Positions 1 through 5,259 of a stretch of 7,138 bases of DNA are shown piece by piece (positions within the stretch are counted from its first letter, which is position 1; every line of letters starts with the position of its first letter). Position numbers and translations under genes: made by a program. The notes below the pieces were generated by a model that saw only the letters and a list, made by a program, of their open reading frames with translations, was not told where the DNA came from and did not search any database. The stretch spans positions 1 to 7,138 of the forward strand of contig JAQCAK010000089.1 in NCBI GenBank assembly GCA_027621895.1, in the 5' to 3' direction. Source of the stretch: Pseudomonadota bacterium (GTDB taxonomy: Bacteria > Pseudomonadota > Gammaproteobacteria > Pseudomonadales > Azotimanducaceae).

Positions 1-46
1 CAAGCGCCATCCGAAATGCCCCCTTTTTAACGTGTATGCCCACTGT
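1..46 (-). pseudogene. plsC: plsC continuation after the in-frame amber stop (partial, off left edge)
   Basis: Reading on in the same frame past the TAG at 47-49, the minus strand encodes TVGIHVKKGAFRMAL up to the window edge. The KKGAFRMA stretch matches the conserved segment that follows the FPEGTRS block in PlsC-type acyltransferases. The number of residues between TRS and KKG (eight, counting the stop as one) equals that in E. coli PlsC, so no indel is needed. The remaining C-terminal part lies outside the window. Either this is the dead 3' part of a gene broken by one substitution, or the TAG is read through, or the base is a sequencing error. Confidence 0.75.
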
Positions 47-571
47 CTACCCCGACCGGGTCCCCTCGGGGAAAAAGACCACACACATACCATCCCTGAC
101 TCTTTCCCTGGCGGCTTCGATTGACTGGAGCGCCGCCTCGGTGTTGGATCGGTCCACGTAGATATGCCCCATCATTTCGCAGGCCTTGCCCAGCACCGGG
201 ACTCTCCGCAGTTCTTTCTTCATGACCCATTTCAGGTCCAGGCCGGTAAAGCCGTACAGCAGGTAAATGTCGACCAGGCTCAGGTGGTTGGCTGCCAGGA
301 TGTAGGATTGGCCGGGCTGCAGACGTTCCCGTCCCTCCACGTCGACTTTCATGAGGGTGACAATGGCATTGAGCCTGGCCCAGAGGCCGGCAATCCAGCG
401 CGAGGCAAAGTCGGCTGCGCCAAACAGGCACATCAGCATGATCAGGGTGCCCAGTACCAGGGTTGAAAGCAGCAGCAACGGCACGACTATCAGCCACTTG
501 TAGCACTGGTAAGGCAGCCAGAGCCAGGCGGGGATCTCGGGTTGAGGAGGGTGGACGAGAGGCTGGGTCAC
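47..571 (-). CDS. plsC: 1-acyl-sn-glycerol-3-phosphate acyltransferase, interrupted by TAG
   Basis: This is a lysophosphatidic acid acyltransferase of the PlsC family, an inner-membrane enzyme that adds the second acyl chain to make phosphatidic acid. The N-terminus has a hydrophobic segment (about residues 25-50). The catalytic HX4D motif is NHLSLVD with His96 and Asp101. A basic KKELRRVP block follows at 118-125, GHIYVDRS at 135-142, and the acceptor-binding FPEGTRS at 167-173. The frame ends one residue later at a TAG (47-49), whereas family members run on for roughly 60-80 residues; the matching continuation is present in frame down to position 1. The start is a GTG at 569-571, chosen because it is the only start upstream of the membrane segment; no clear ribosome binding site precedes it. 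As written the product is 174 aa and probably inactive. Family assignment is firm; activity is doubtful. Confidence 0.85.
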   Translation of the reverse strand: MTQPLVHPPQPEIPAWLWLPYQCYKWLIVVPLLLLSTLVLGTLIMLMCLFGAADFASRWIAGLWARLNAIVTLMKVDVEGRERLQPGQSYILAANHLSLVDIYLLYGFTGLDLKWVMKKELRRVPVLGKACEMMGHIYVDRSNTEAALQSIEAARERVRDGMCVVFFPEGTRSG

Positions 572-720
572 GATACTGTTTGTTTTTAAAGGCGGCGTAT
601 TCTAAGCACTAAGCCCTGGTCTTGCATCAATATTGGCAATTGCAGGGCTTTGCCCGCCCCCTGTAGCGGGGTTACCTTTCCGGAGCCCAGCCAGTCCTGC
701 CTTCGAGGTGTCAGGGAACG

Positions 721-749
721 TTGTCAGGGCTCATAATACTATATGTAAT
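721..749 (+). promoter_or_regulatory. Candidate distal sigma-70 promoter of marR (P2)
   Basis: A -35 TTGTCA (721-726) is separated by exactly 17 bp from a -10 TGTAAT (744-749); each hexamer matches 5 of 6 consensus bases. The -10 lies inside the upstream palindrome, as expected for a repressor-controlled promoter. A transcript would start near 756 and have a leader of about 135 nt. It is less certain than the proximal promoter because the hexamers are in an AT-rich stretch where such matches arise by chance. Confidence 0.4.
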
Positions 750-760
750 TAATTACGTAT
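741..760. promoter_or_regulatory. Palindromic operator O1, probable MarR-family site
   Basis: The 12-bp core GTAATTAATTAC (745-756) is a perfect palindrome. It extends to 20 bp (741-760) with only one mismatched pair. The core differs by one base from the second site at 860-871. Size, symmetry and AT-richness fit a binding site for a dimeric winged-helix MarR regulator, and the adjacent gene encodes one. It overlaps the -10 of the distal candidate promoter. That the neighbouring protein binds it is inference. Confidence 0.65.
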
Positions 761-828
761 TAGCGTTTCAGATACCCAGCCCCTCTTTCCGTGCTGAATA
801 GCTGTTATCAAGTTACCGCGGGATCTGA

Positions 829-857
829 TTGAGATGCTTAGAAGGATCCTATATATT
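829..857 (+). promoter_or_regulatory. Candidate proximal sigma-70 promoter of marR (P1)
   Basis: A -35 TTGAGA (829-834) and a -10 TATATT (852-857) are separated by exactly 17 bp, each matching 5 of 6 consensus bases. Transcription would begin near 864, inside the downstream palindrome, giving a leader of about 28 nt before the ATG at 893. The hexamers, the ideal spacing and the overlap with the operator agree with a short, repressed promoter. Confidence 0.6.
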
Positions 858-875
858 TAGTAATTGATTACATAA
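856..875. promoter_or_regulatory. Palindromic operator O2 over the marR transcription start
   Basis: The core GTAATTGATTAC (860-871) has 5-bp perfect arms around a 2-bp centre and shares 11 of 12 bases with the upstream site; the outer bases TT and AA extend the symmetry. It begins two bases after the proximal -10 and covers the predicted start point, an effective position for repression. Its centre is 115 bp from that of the upstream site, close to eleven helical turns, so both sites would face the same side of the DNA. Confidence 0.65.
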
Positions 876-892
876 AAACGGTCGGGATCTAC

Positions 893-1459
893 ATGCAGGA
901 TCTGCTCGAAGAAATAGGCGTGCTGGGCCTGGCTAGTCGGCTGAAACGTCTGTCCGATGCCCTGATGCAGGATGGGGTGCGCGTCTACCAGACCGCAGGG
1001 GCGGGCTTTGAGCCTCGCTGGTTCCCGGTTTTCCTGTTTCTCTACCATCGTGGACCCACTGCGATTACCGAAATCGCAAGAGGTGTGGGTGTTTCCCATC
1101 CTGCAGTCAACAAGGTCGCTAATGAGTTGATTGCCGCCAGACTGGTAGCGCCTTACCGGGACAGGAAAGACAAGCGTAAGCGTGTGTTAGCGCTTACTTC
1201 TGCTGGCAGGGATAAGGCTGGTGCCCTGGAACCCGTCTGGAGCAGGATTGAAACCGTTCTGCAGGAGATAGTGGATGAAGCGGGTGGCAATTTTCCCGGT
1301 GCACTGCAGGGTTTTGAACGCAGCCTGCAGCGCTGTGGACTTCATGACAGATTTGCCGGCCAGTGGCAGGCAGCAGGCGCTCAGTCGCTTTCCGGCTCCG
1401 ATGGCCTGTCTGATCCTGCGCCGGGGCCTGGTGCGGCCGCAGGGTCTGAGTCTGCATAG
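893..1459 (+). CDS. MarR-family winged-helix transcriptional regulator
   Basis: The protein is 188 aa and has the MarR fold: an N-terminal dimerisation helix, then a winged helix with the recognition region at about residues 57-86 (ITEIARGVGVSHPAVNKVA) and a basic wing at 88-104 (YRDRKDKRKRVLALT). FEPRWFPVF (about 39-47) is typical of a subgroup that also occurs fused to a GNAT acetyltransferase; no GNAT domain is present here. The first ~152 residues look like a complete regulator. The last ~35 are low-complexity, rich in Gly, Ala, Ser and Pro, and are mostly encoded opposite the 3' end of the convergent slipin gene, so the tail may have arisen by loss of an earlier stop. The ATG at 893 is preceded by only a weak GGGA (884-887). 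Two palindromes upstream point to autorepression. The effector and other targets cannot be read from the sequence. Confidence 0.88.
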   Translation: MQDLLEEIGVLGLASRLKRLSDALMQDGVRVYQTAGAGFEPRWFPVFLFLYHRGPTAITEIARGVGVSHPAVNKVANELIAARLVAPYRDRKDKRKRVLALTSAGRDKAGALEPVWSRIETVLQEIVDEAGGNFPGALQGFERSLQRCGLHDRFAGQWQAAGAQSLSGSDGLSDPAPGPGAAAGSESA

Positions 1460-2202
1460 CCACGCCGGGTCATGAACCCCTCGATAAGATCGATTGGCAG
1501 CGGGAAGACGATCAGCGAACTCCGGTCGCGGGATAACTCGGTCAGGGTCTGCATGTAGCGAAGCTGCAGAGCCTGCGGCTGCTCCGAGAGTTTTTTCGCC
1601 GCATCCAGCAGTTTTTGTGAAGCCTCCAGCTCGCCACCCGCATGAATGATCTTGGCGCGCCGCTCCCGCTCGGCCTCGGCCTGCTTGGCGATGGCGCGGA
1701 TCATCGATTCGTCAATGTCGATGTGCTTGATTTCAACGTTGATGACCTTGATGCCCCAGGATTCGGTCTGTTCGTCCAGCAGCTTCTGAATGCCCTCGTT
1801 CAGCTTGTCCCGCTGGGCCAGCATTTCATCAAGTTCATGTTGACCCAGGATTGACCGCAGGGTCGTCTGGGCCAGCTGGGCCGTGGCTTCGAAATAGTCT
1901 TCCACGTTGATAATGGCGTGTTCGGCATTGATGACGCGGAAATAGATAACGGCGCTGACCTTGACCGACACATTGTCACGGGAGATGACGTCCTGGCTGG
2001 GTACGTCATACACCATGGTTCGCAGATCAACCTTCACGATCTGCTGGATACCGGGAATGACGACGATCAGGCCGGGTCCCTTGACCTTCTGGAACCGCCC
2101 GAGGAAAAAAATGACACCACGTTCGTATTCCCGCAGCACCCGGAAGGTATAAAAGGCCAGGCCAACCAGTAGCAGGCCCAGTACAATCCAGAACTCGTTC
2201 AT
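1381..2202 (-). CDS. Slipin / stomatin-like SPFH (band 7) protein
   Basis: This 273-aa membrane scaffold protein has an N-terminal transmembrane segment (about residues 4-20), a band 7 domain starting at EYERGVIFFLGRF (25-37), and a coiled-coil-prone region around QAEAERERRAKIIHA (174-188). Family-typical blocks include KGPGLIVVIPG (41-51), DVPSQDVISRDNVSVKV (66-82), AQTTLRSILGQHELDE (111-126), WGIKV (149-153) and IVFPLPIDLIEG (231-242). Slipins oligomerise in membranes, and in archaea the partner NfeD protease cleaves a stomatin of this type. The start ATG overlaps the nfeD stop as ATGA and has a strong AAGGAG seven bases upstream, so the two are probably translationally coupled. The C-terminal ~25 residues are a Pro/Gly/Ala/Ser/Asp tail that overlaps the end of marR. 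Family assignment is secure; the cellular role in bacteria is not well defined. Confidence 0.93.
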   Translation of the reverse strand: MNEFWIVLGLLLVGLAFYTFRVLREYERGVIFFLGRFQKVKGPGLIVVIPGIQQIVKVDLRTMVYDVPSQDVISRDNVSVKVSAVIYFRVINAEHAIINVEDYFEATAQLAQTTLRSILGQHELDEMLAQRDKLNEGIQKLLDEQTESWGIKVINVEIKHIDIDESMIRAIAKQAEAERERRAKIIHAGGELEASQKLLDAAKKLSEQPQALQLRYMQTLTELSRDRSSLIVFPLPIDLIEGFMTRRGYADSDPAAAPGPGAGSDRPSEPESD

Positions 2203-3563
2203 GCTGTTTCTCCTTGTTTCTGGTGCGCGGTAACCTGCAGCTCCAGTCCATTGATGGCAATGACTTCTACCCTGTCGCCGCGATTCACGGGTGTATCAGC
2301 GCGAGCTTTCCAGATTTCTGCGCCTACCCGGACCTGGCCCTCACGATCAAAGTCCTCAAGGGCAATGCCGGATTCGCCCAGAAGGGAGTACTCGCCGGTC
2401 TTTACCCGCTGTTTCCGGACTTTCATTGCGATATTCACCGTGGCAAAGATCAGCACGGCTGAAACCACCATTGTTGCCGCCAATGCAGGTATACCCACCT
2501 TGAACGCCTCCATTTCCGTGTCAAAAAGCATCAGTCCGCCGATAGCAAAGGCGATCATGCCGCCTATACCCAGAATGCCGAAACTGGGCACCATCGCTTC
2601 TGCGACCATCAGTGCGATGCCCAGGACCAGCAGCGCGAGACCTGCATAGTTCAGGGGCAGGAGCTGCACCGCATAGGCGGCCAGCAGCAGGCAGATAATC
2701 CCGGTGACGCCGGGTATCAATGATCCGGGATTATAGAACTCAAGAATCACGCCATAGATACCGATCATCCCAAGGACCAGCACGATGCTTGGGTTGGTGA
2801 TGATGGACAGAATTTCGGTGCGCCAGTCCGGCTCGTGGATATGGATATCCCGATCGACGAGTTTCAGGGTCACCTCACCCTGGTCGGTCGTCACGACCCT
2901 GCCCTCCAGCTGGTCGAGCAGGTCCTGAATATCCAGCGCAACCAGGTCAATAACACCGGCCTCCAGTGCCTCCTCGGCGTCCAGGCTGGCTGCTTGCCTG
3001 ACGGCCTGCTCGGCCCAGTCTGCGTTTCTGCCTCGCAGATCTGCCAGTCCGCGGATATAGGCACTGGCGTCGTTAATCATCTTCCTTTCCATGGCCGTGC
3101 TGCCGGCGGGCCCGGATTCACCGTCGGCTTCTGAGGGATTGCCGGGCATGCTGGGTGCTGCGATCTGCACCGGGGTGGCCGCGCCCAGGTTGGTGGCGGG
3201 CGCCATGGCGGAAACGTGGCTGGCATAGGCGATATAGGTGCCGGCACTGGCTGCTCGTGCCCCCTTGGGGCCGACATAGGCGATGACGGGAACATCGCTG
3301 GCGAGAATATTCTGAATGATGTCGCGCATGGCGCTGTCCAGGCCGCCCGGTGTGTTCATACGGATAATGACAGCAGGAGCATTCGAGCGGACAGCCTGCT
3401 CCATGCCGCGAATGACGTGATCACTGGTGGCGGGACCAATGGCTCCCTCGATATCGATGAGCCAGATCGACCCTGTCTGCGCTACTGAATCACCCCTGGC
3501 GGGTAACAACAACAGGCTGATCGCAGAAAGCAGGATGATCAGTTTGAAGAGATGTCCTGGCAT
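2199..3563 (-). CDS. nfeD: NfeD-family membrane-bound ClpP-class serine protease
   Basis: This is a full-length (454 aa) NfeD protein of the long type. It begins with a signal peptide (about residues 1-24), followed by a periplasmic ClpP/SppA-like protease domain (about 31-210). TPGGLDSAMR (71-80) is a conserved block, the likely nucleophile is Ser106 in ARAASAGTYI, and the likely general base is Lys161 in MERKMINDASAYIR, a Ser-Lys dyad as in archaeal PH1510. Membrane segments cover about 255-380, and a C-terminal OB-fold NfeD domain covers about 390-448 (LLGESGIALEDFDREGQVRV and GDRVEVIAINGLELQV). A linker rich in Gly, Pro and Ser (137-157) precedes the Lys. The ATG has a strong AAGGAGG eight bases upstream. 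The slipin follows with a 4-bp overlap, and hyi lies directly upstream on the same strand with no obvious terminator between. Function is probably membrane protein quality control with slipin as partner. Confidence 0.93.
   Translation of the reverse strand: MPGHLFKLIILLSAISLLLLPARGDSVAQTGSIWLIDIEGAIGPATSDHVIRGMEQAVRSNAPAVIIRMNTPGGLDSAMRDIIQNILASDVPVIAYVGPKGARAASAGTYIAYASHVSAMAPATNLGAATPVQIAAPSMPGNPSEADGESGPAGSTAMERKMINDASAYIRGLADLRGRNADWAEQAVRQAASLDAEEALEAGVIDLVALDIQDLLDQLEGRVVTTDQGEVTLKLVDRDIHIHEPDWRTEILSIITNPSIVLVLGMIGIYGVILEFYNPGSLIPGVTGIICLLLAAYAVQLLPLNYAGLALLVLGIALMVAEAMVPSFGILGIGGMIAFAIGGLMLFDTEMEAFKVGIPALAATMVVSAVLIFATVNIAMKVRKQRVKTGEYSLLGESGIALEDFDREGQVRVGAEIWKARADTPVNRGDRVEVIAINGLELQVTAHQKQGETA
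2210..2215 (-). promoter_or_regulatory. Ribosome binding site of slipin, inside the nfeD 3' end
   Basis: The minus strand reads AAGGAG seven bases before the slipin ATG (2200-2202). It lies inside the last codons of nfeD and fixes the slipin start. Together with the ATGA stop/start overlap it supports coupled translation of the pair. Confidence 0.85.
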
Positions 3564-3571
3564 GAGGATGG

Positions 3572-3578
3572 CCTCCTT
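3572..3578 (-). promoter_or_regulatory. Ribosome binding site of nfeD
   Basis: The minus strand reads AAGGAGG eight bases before the ATG at 3561-3563. It is a near-perfect anti-16S match and confirms the start that yields the intact signal peptide. Confidence 0.85.
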
Positions 3579-3631
3579 CGGTGATTAAAGCATACAGCCG
3601 CCGGTTCCCGATGAATATCAGCACTGAATGT

Positions 3632-3697
3632 TCAGCTCGCTCGCAGTCCGTAGGATGATGCCCAGGAGAGCCCGGTGAGGGTGGTTTCCCTGGGGGT
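3632..3697 (-). pseudogene. hyi: hyi 3' end after an in-frame TAA
   Basis: Past the TAA at 3698-3700 the same frame stays open for 21 codons, reading TPRETTLTGLSWASSYGLRAS, and then stops at TGA (3632-3634). Hydroxypyruvate isomerases end in a pattern like GCEY-x-P, then a Thr-rich turn, then GLxW and a short tail; the PR, TT, GL and W spacing here fits it. With the TAA read as one residue the protein would be 260 aa, the usual family length. The segment therefore looks like the original C-terminus, severed by one codon change. Confidence 0.75.
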
Positions 3698-4414
3698 TTA
3701 CTCGCAGCCGACCCAGCCCTGGTAGCCTGTGTCGTCCAGGTGCTGCAGGACACGGTGAACATTCACCTCGCCATACTGGGGTTCGTGCCGGCCGGGAACA
3801 CTCGAAAACTGGACATGGGAAATCAGGTGTCGGTAGCGATCCAGGGTTTCAATGATACGCCCCTCCATCATCTGCTGATGGTAGAGATCGAACTGCAGCC
3901 GGACATTGTCTCTGCCGATGTCGTCGATAAGTGCGGCGACTTCATGGCAGCGACTATGCAGGTAACCCGGCATGTCACGGTCATTGAGGGGTTCAAGGTT
4001 TAACACCAGGCCATCAGCCCGGGAGAGATCGGCCGCCCACTGCAGGTTGCCGATGAAAGTCTGCCGGGCGCTGCTGTCATCAGGCTGTACCTGACCTGCC
4101 ATCACATGAATCATGGGTACGCCCAGGGTTCTGGCGTAGTCCAGTGCCAGATGGAAAGACTCGCGAAAGGCTGCCTCCTGACCTGGCAGTGCCGCGAGAC
4201 CCGCTTCCCCCGGGGGCATGTTTCTGCGGCCGGTGTTGATCAGGATCAGCTGGAGGCCACTTGAATCCAGGCATTCGCGCAGGATGCCGGCGGGCCACTG
4301 GTAGGGAAACAGTATTTCAACCGCTTTGAACCCGCAGTCTGCCGCTGCCTGAAAACGCGCCTGCAAGTCGAATTCCTGAAACATGGTTGTGATATTGGCG
4401 GCGAGCTTCGGCAT
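3698..4414 (-). CDS. hyi: Hydroxypyruvate isomerase, truncated at the last active-site Glu
   Basis: A TIM-barrel protein of the hydroxypyruvate isomerase family (Hyi/OtnI type, sugar-phosphate isomerase/epimerase superfamily), which interconverts hydroxypyruvate and tartronate semialdehyde. Recognisable blocks are KLAANITTMF (3-12), GFKAVEILFPYQWP (28-41), GLAALPGQEAAFR (72-84), HVMAGQV (103-109), LNLEPLNDRDMPGY (138-151) with metal-ligand Glu141, LQFDLYHQQMMEG (173-185) with Asp176, HVQFSSVPGRHEP (200-212), and WVGCE ending in Glu238. These Glu residues match Glu142 and Glu240 of E. coli Hyi. The frame stops at TAA directly after Glu238, where family members have Tyr, so the final helix is lost. 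All active-site residues remain, so residual activity cannot be excluded. The ATG has only a weak GAAG upstream. The gene is divergent from an SDR gene and lies upstream of nfeD on the same strand. Confidence 0.88.
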   Translation of the reverse strand: MPKLAANITTMFQEFDLQARFQAAADCGFKAVEILFPYQWPAGILRECLDSSGLQLILINTGRRNMPPGEAGLAALPGQEAAFRESFHLALDYARTLGVPMIHVMAGQVQPDDSSARQTFIGNLQWAADLSRADGLVLNLEPLNDRDMPGYLHSRCHEVAALIDDIGRDNVRLQFDLYHQQMMEGRIIETLDRYRHLISHVQFSSVPGRHEPQYGEVNVHRVLQHLDDTGYQGWVGCE

Positions 4415-4506
4415 CGTCTTCGATCGGCAGATGATGCCGCGGCACTGACATTAGTGATGGAGGATCCGCGGCTGGAAGGTTAAGTTTAGTCGCAACACCG
4501 CAGAGC

Positions 4507-4512
4507 AAGGAA
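4507..4512 (+). promoter_or_regulatory. Ribosome binding site of the SDR gene
   Basis: AAGGAA lies six bases before the ATG at 4519 and supports that start, which places the TGxxxGIG nucleotide motif eight residues in, as usual for classical SDRs. The rest of the 104-bp divergent gap to hyi shows no promoter that I can support. Confidence 0.75.
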
Positions 4513-4518
4513 CTGACA

Positions 4519-5259
4519 ATGAAGAAAATCGCACTGGTTACCGGGGCAGGCAGCGGTATCGGCGCCGCCGCGTCAACGGCGCTGTCGAAGGCGGGTTACG
4601 TGGTCGTTCTGGCAGGCCGGACCCGTGACAGGCTGGAGTCGGTCAGTGAACAGTGCAGTGGTGAAACGCTGGCTGTGGCTGCTGACGTCAGCGATGCCGA
4701 TCAGGTGACGTCTCTGTTCGATACCGTCAGGGATACCTATGGGCGGTTGGATGTGCTCTTTAATAATGCCGGCACCGGCGCGCCACCCAGGCCACTGGAG
4801 GAACTGGATCCGGCGGACTGGAACCGTGTGATCGGCGTTAATCTCTCAGGTGCGTTCTACTGTACACGCATGGCGTTTCAGTTGATGAAGTCCCAGGACC
4901 CGCGCGGTGGCAGGATTATCAACAATGGCTCCATCTCGGCGCATGCTCCCAGGCCCTGGTCGGCTCCCTATACCGCCAGCAAACATGGCATGACGGGCCT
5001 GACCCGGTCCACGTCGCTGGATGGTCGCCCCTATGACATTGTCTGCAGCCAGATAGATATCGGCAATGCCCTGACGGATCTGACCGGAAGAATGGAGCAA
5101 GGCGTGCCCCAGGCAGATGGCTCCCTGAAGCCGGAGCCCACCATGGACGTGCGTCATGTGGCCGATGCGATTGTCCGGATTGCAGAACTGCCGCTAGAGG
5201 CCAATGTCCAGTTTATGACGATAATGGCCTCAAAAATGCCCTATATCGGCAGAGGCTAG
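4519..5259 (+). CDS. SDR-family NAD(P)-dependent oxidoreductase
   Basis: A classical short-chain dehydrogenase/reductase of 246 aa with a Rossmann fold. The dinucleotide motif TGAGSGIG is at residues 8-15. The GR pair at 33-34 after the second strand suggests NADP(H) preference. Asp56 lies in ADV, NNAG is at 82-85, and the catalytic Ser138 (NNGSIS), Tyr151 and Lys155 (YTASK) are all present, with the structural Asn108 in VNLSG. The C-terminus ends in MASKMPYIGRG, close to the ATKMPFVGRG ending of one SDR subgroup whose substrates I cannot name. It is divergent from hyi across 104 bp, so the two may be co-regulated. Its TAG stop shares a CTAG with the stop of the convergent DUF3187 gene. It appears intact. 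The substrate is unknown; a role in hydroxy-acid or aldehyde metabolism would be inference from position. Confidence 0.93.
   Translation: MKKIALVTGAGSGIGAAASTALSKAGYVVVLAGRTRDRLESVSEQCSGETLAVAADVSDADQVTSLFDTVRDTYGRLDVLFNNAGTGAPPRPLEELDPADWNRVIGVNLSGAFYCTRMAFQLMKSQDPRGGRIINNGSISAHAPRPWSAPYTASKHGMTGLTRSTSLDGRPYDIVCSQIDIGNALTDLTGRMEQGVPQADGSLKPEPTMDVRHVADAIVRIAELPLEANVQFMTIMASKMPYIGRG

Larger units (their letters stand above)
572..892. other. Divergent intergenic region between plsC and marR
   Basis: This 321-bp stretch has no convincing gene. Its right half is AT-rich and holds two similar palindromes (741-760 and 856-875), each overlapping a candidate plus-strand sigma-70 promoter for marR. 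Its left half should carry the plsC promoter, but I find only a TAGAAT-like -10 on the minus strand (599-604) with no good -35. A short GC stem (653-657 with 666-670) lies between. Nothing here resembles a tRNA or a known riboswitch. Confidence 0.7.

Noticed and set aside
164..466. Plus-strand open frame opposite plsC
   Set aside because: The minus-strand frame carries HX4D and FPEGTRS motifs; this one has no recognisable domain and is an antisense shadow.
599..604. TAGAAT on the minus strand as the plsC -10
   Set aside because: The only -35-like hexamer upstream (TTGATG) is 20 bp away and no better pairing exists, so I do not list it as a promoter.
653..670. GC hairpin CCCGC/GCGGG between plsC and marR
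   Set aside because: The 5-bp stem with an 8-base loop has no T-run on either strand and sits between divergent gene starts, where a terminator is not expected.
3584..3594. Extended -10-like element (TGCTTTAAT on the minus strand) before nfeD
   Set aside because: Transcription would begin near 3577, inside the ribosome binding site (3572-3578), leaving nfeD without a usable leader; no -35 is visible.
3624..3635. Inverted repeat CTGAATGTTCAG at the old hyi stop
   Set aside because: Only 5-bp arms, no flanking symmetry, and it does not fit the LexA consensus; likely chance.
3490..3762. Minus-strand 90-aa open frame covering the hyi 3' end
   Set aside because: It is in a different frame from hyi, shows no family similarity, and runs through the nfeD start; the true hyi continuation is in the original frame.
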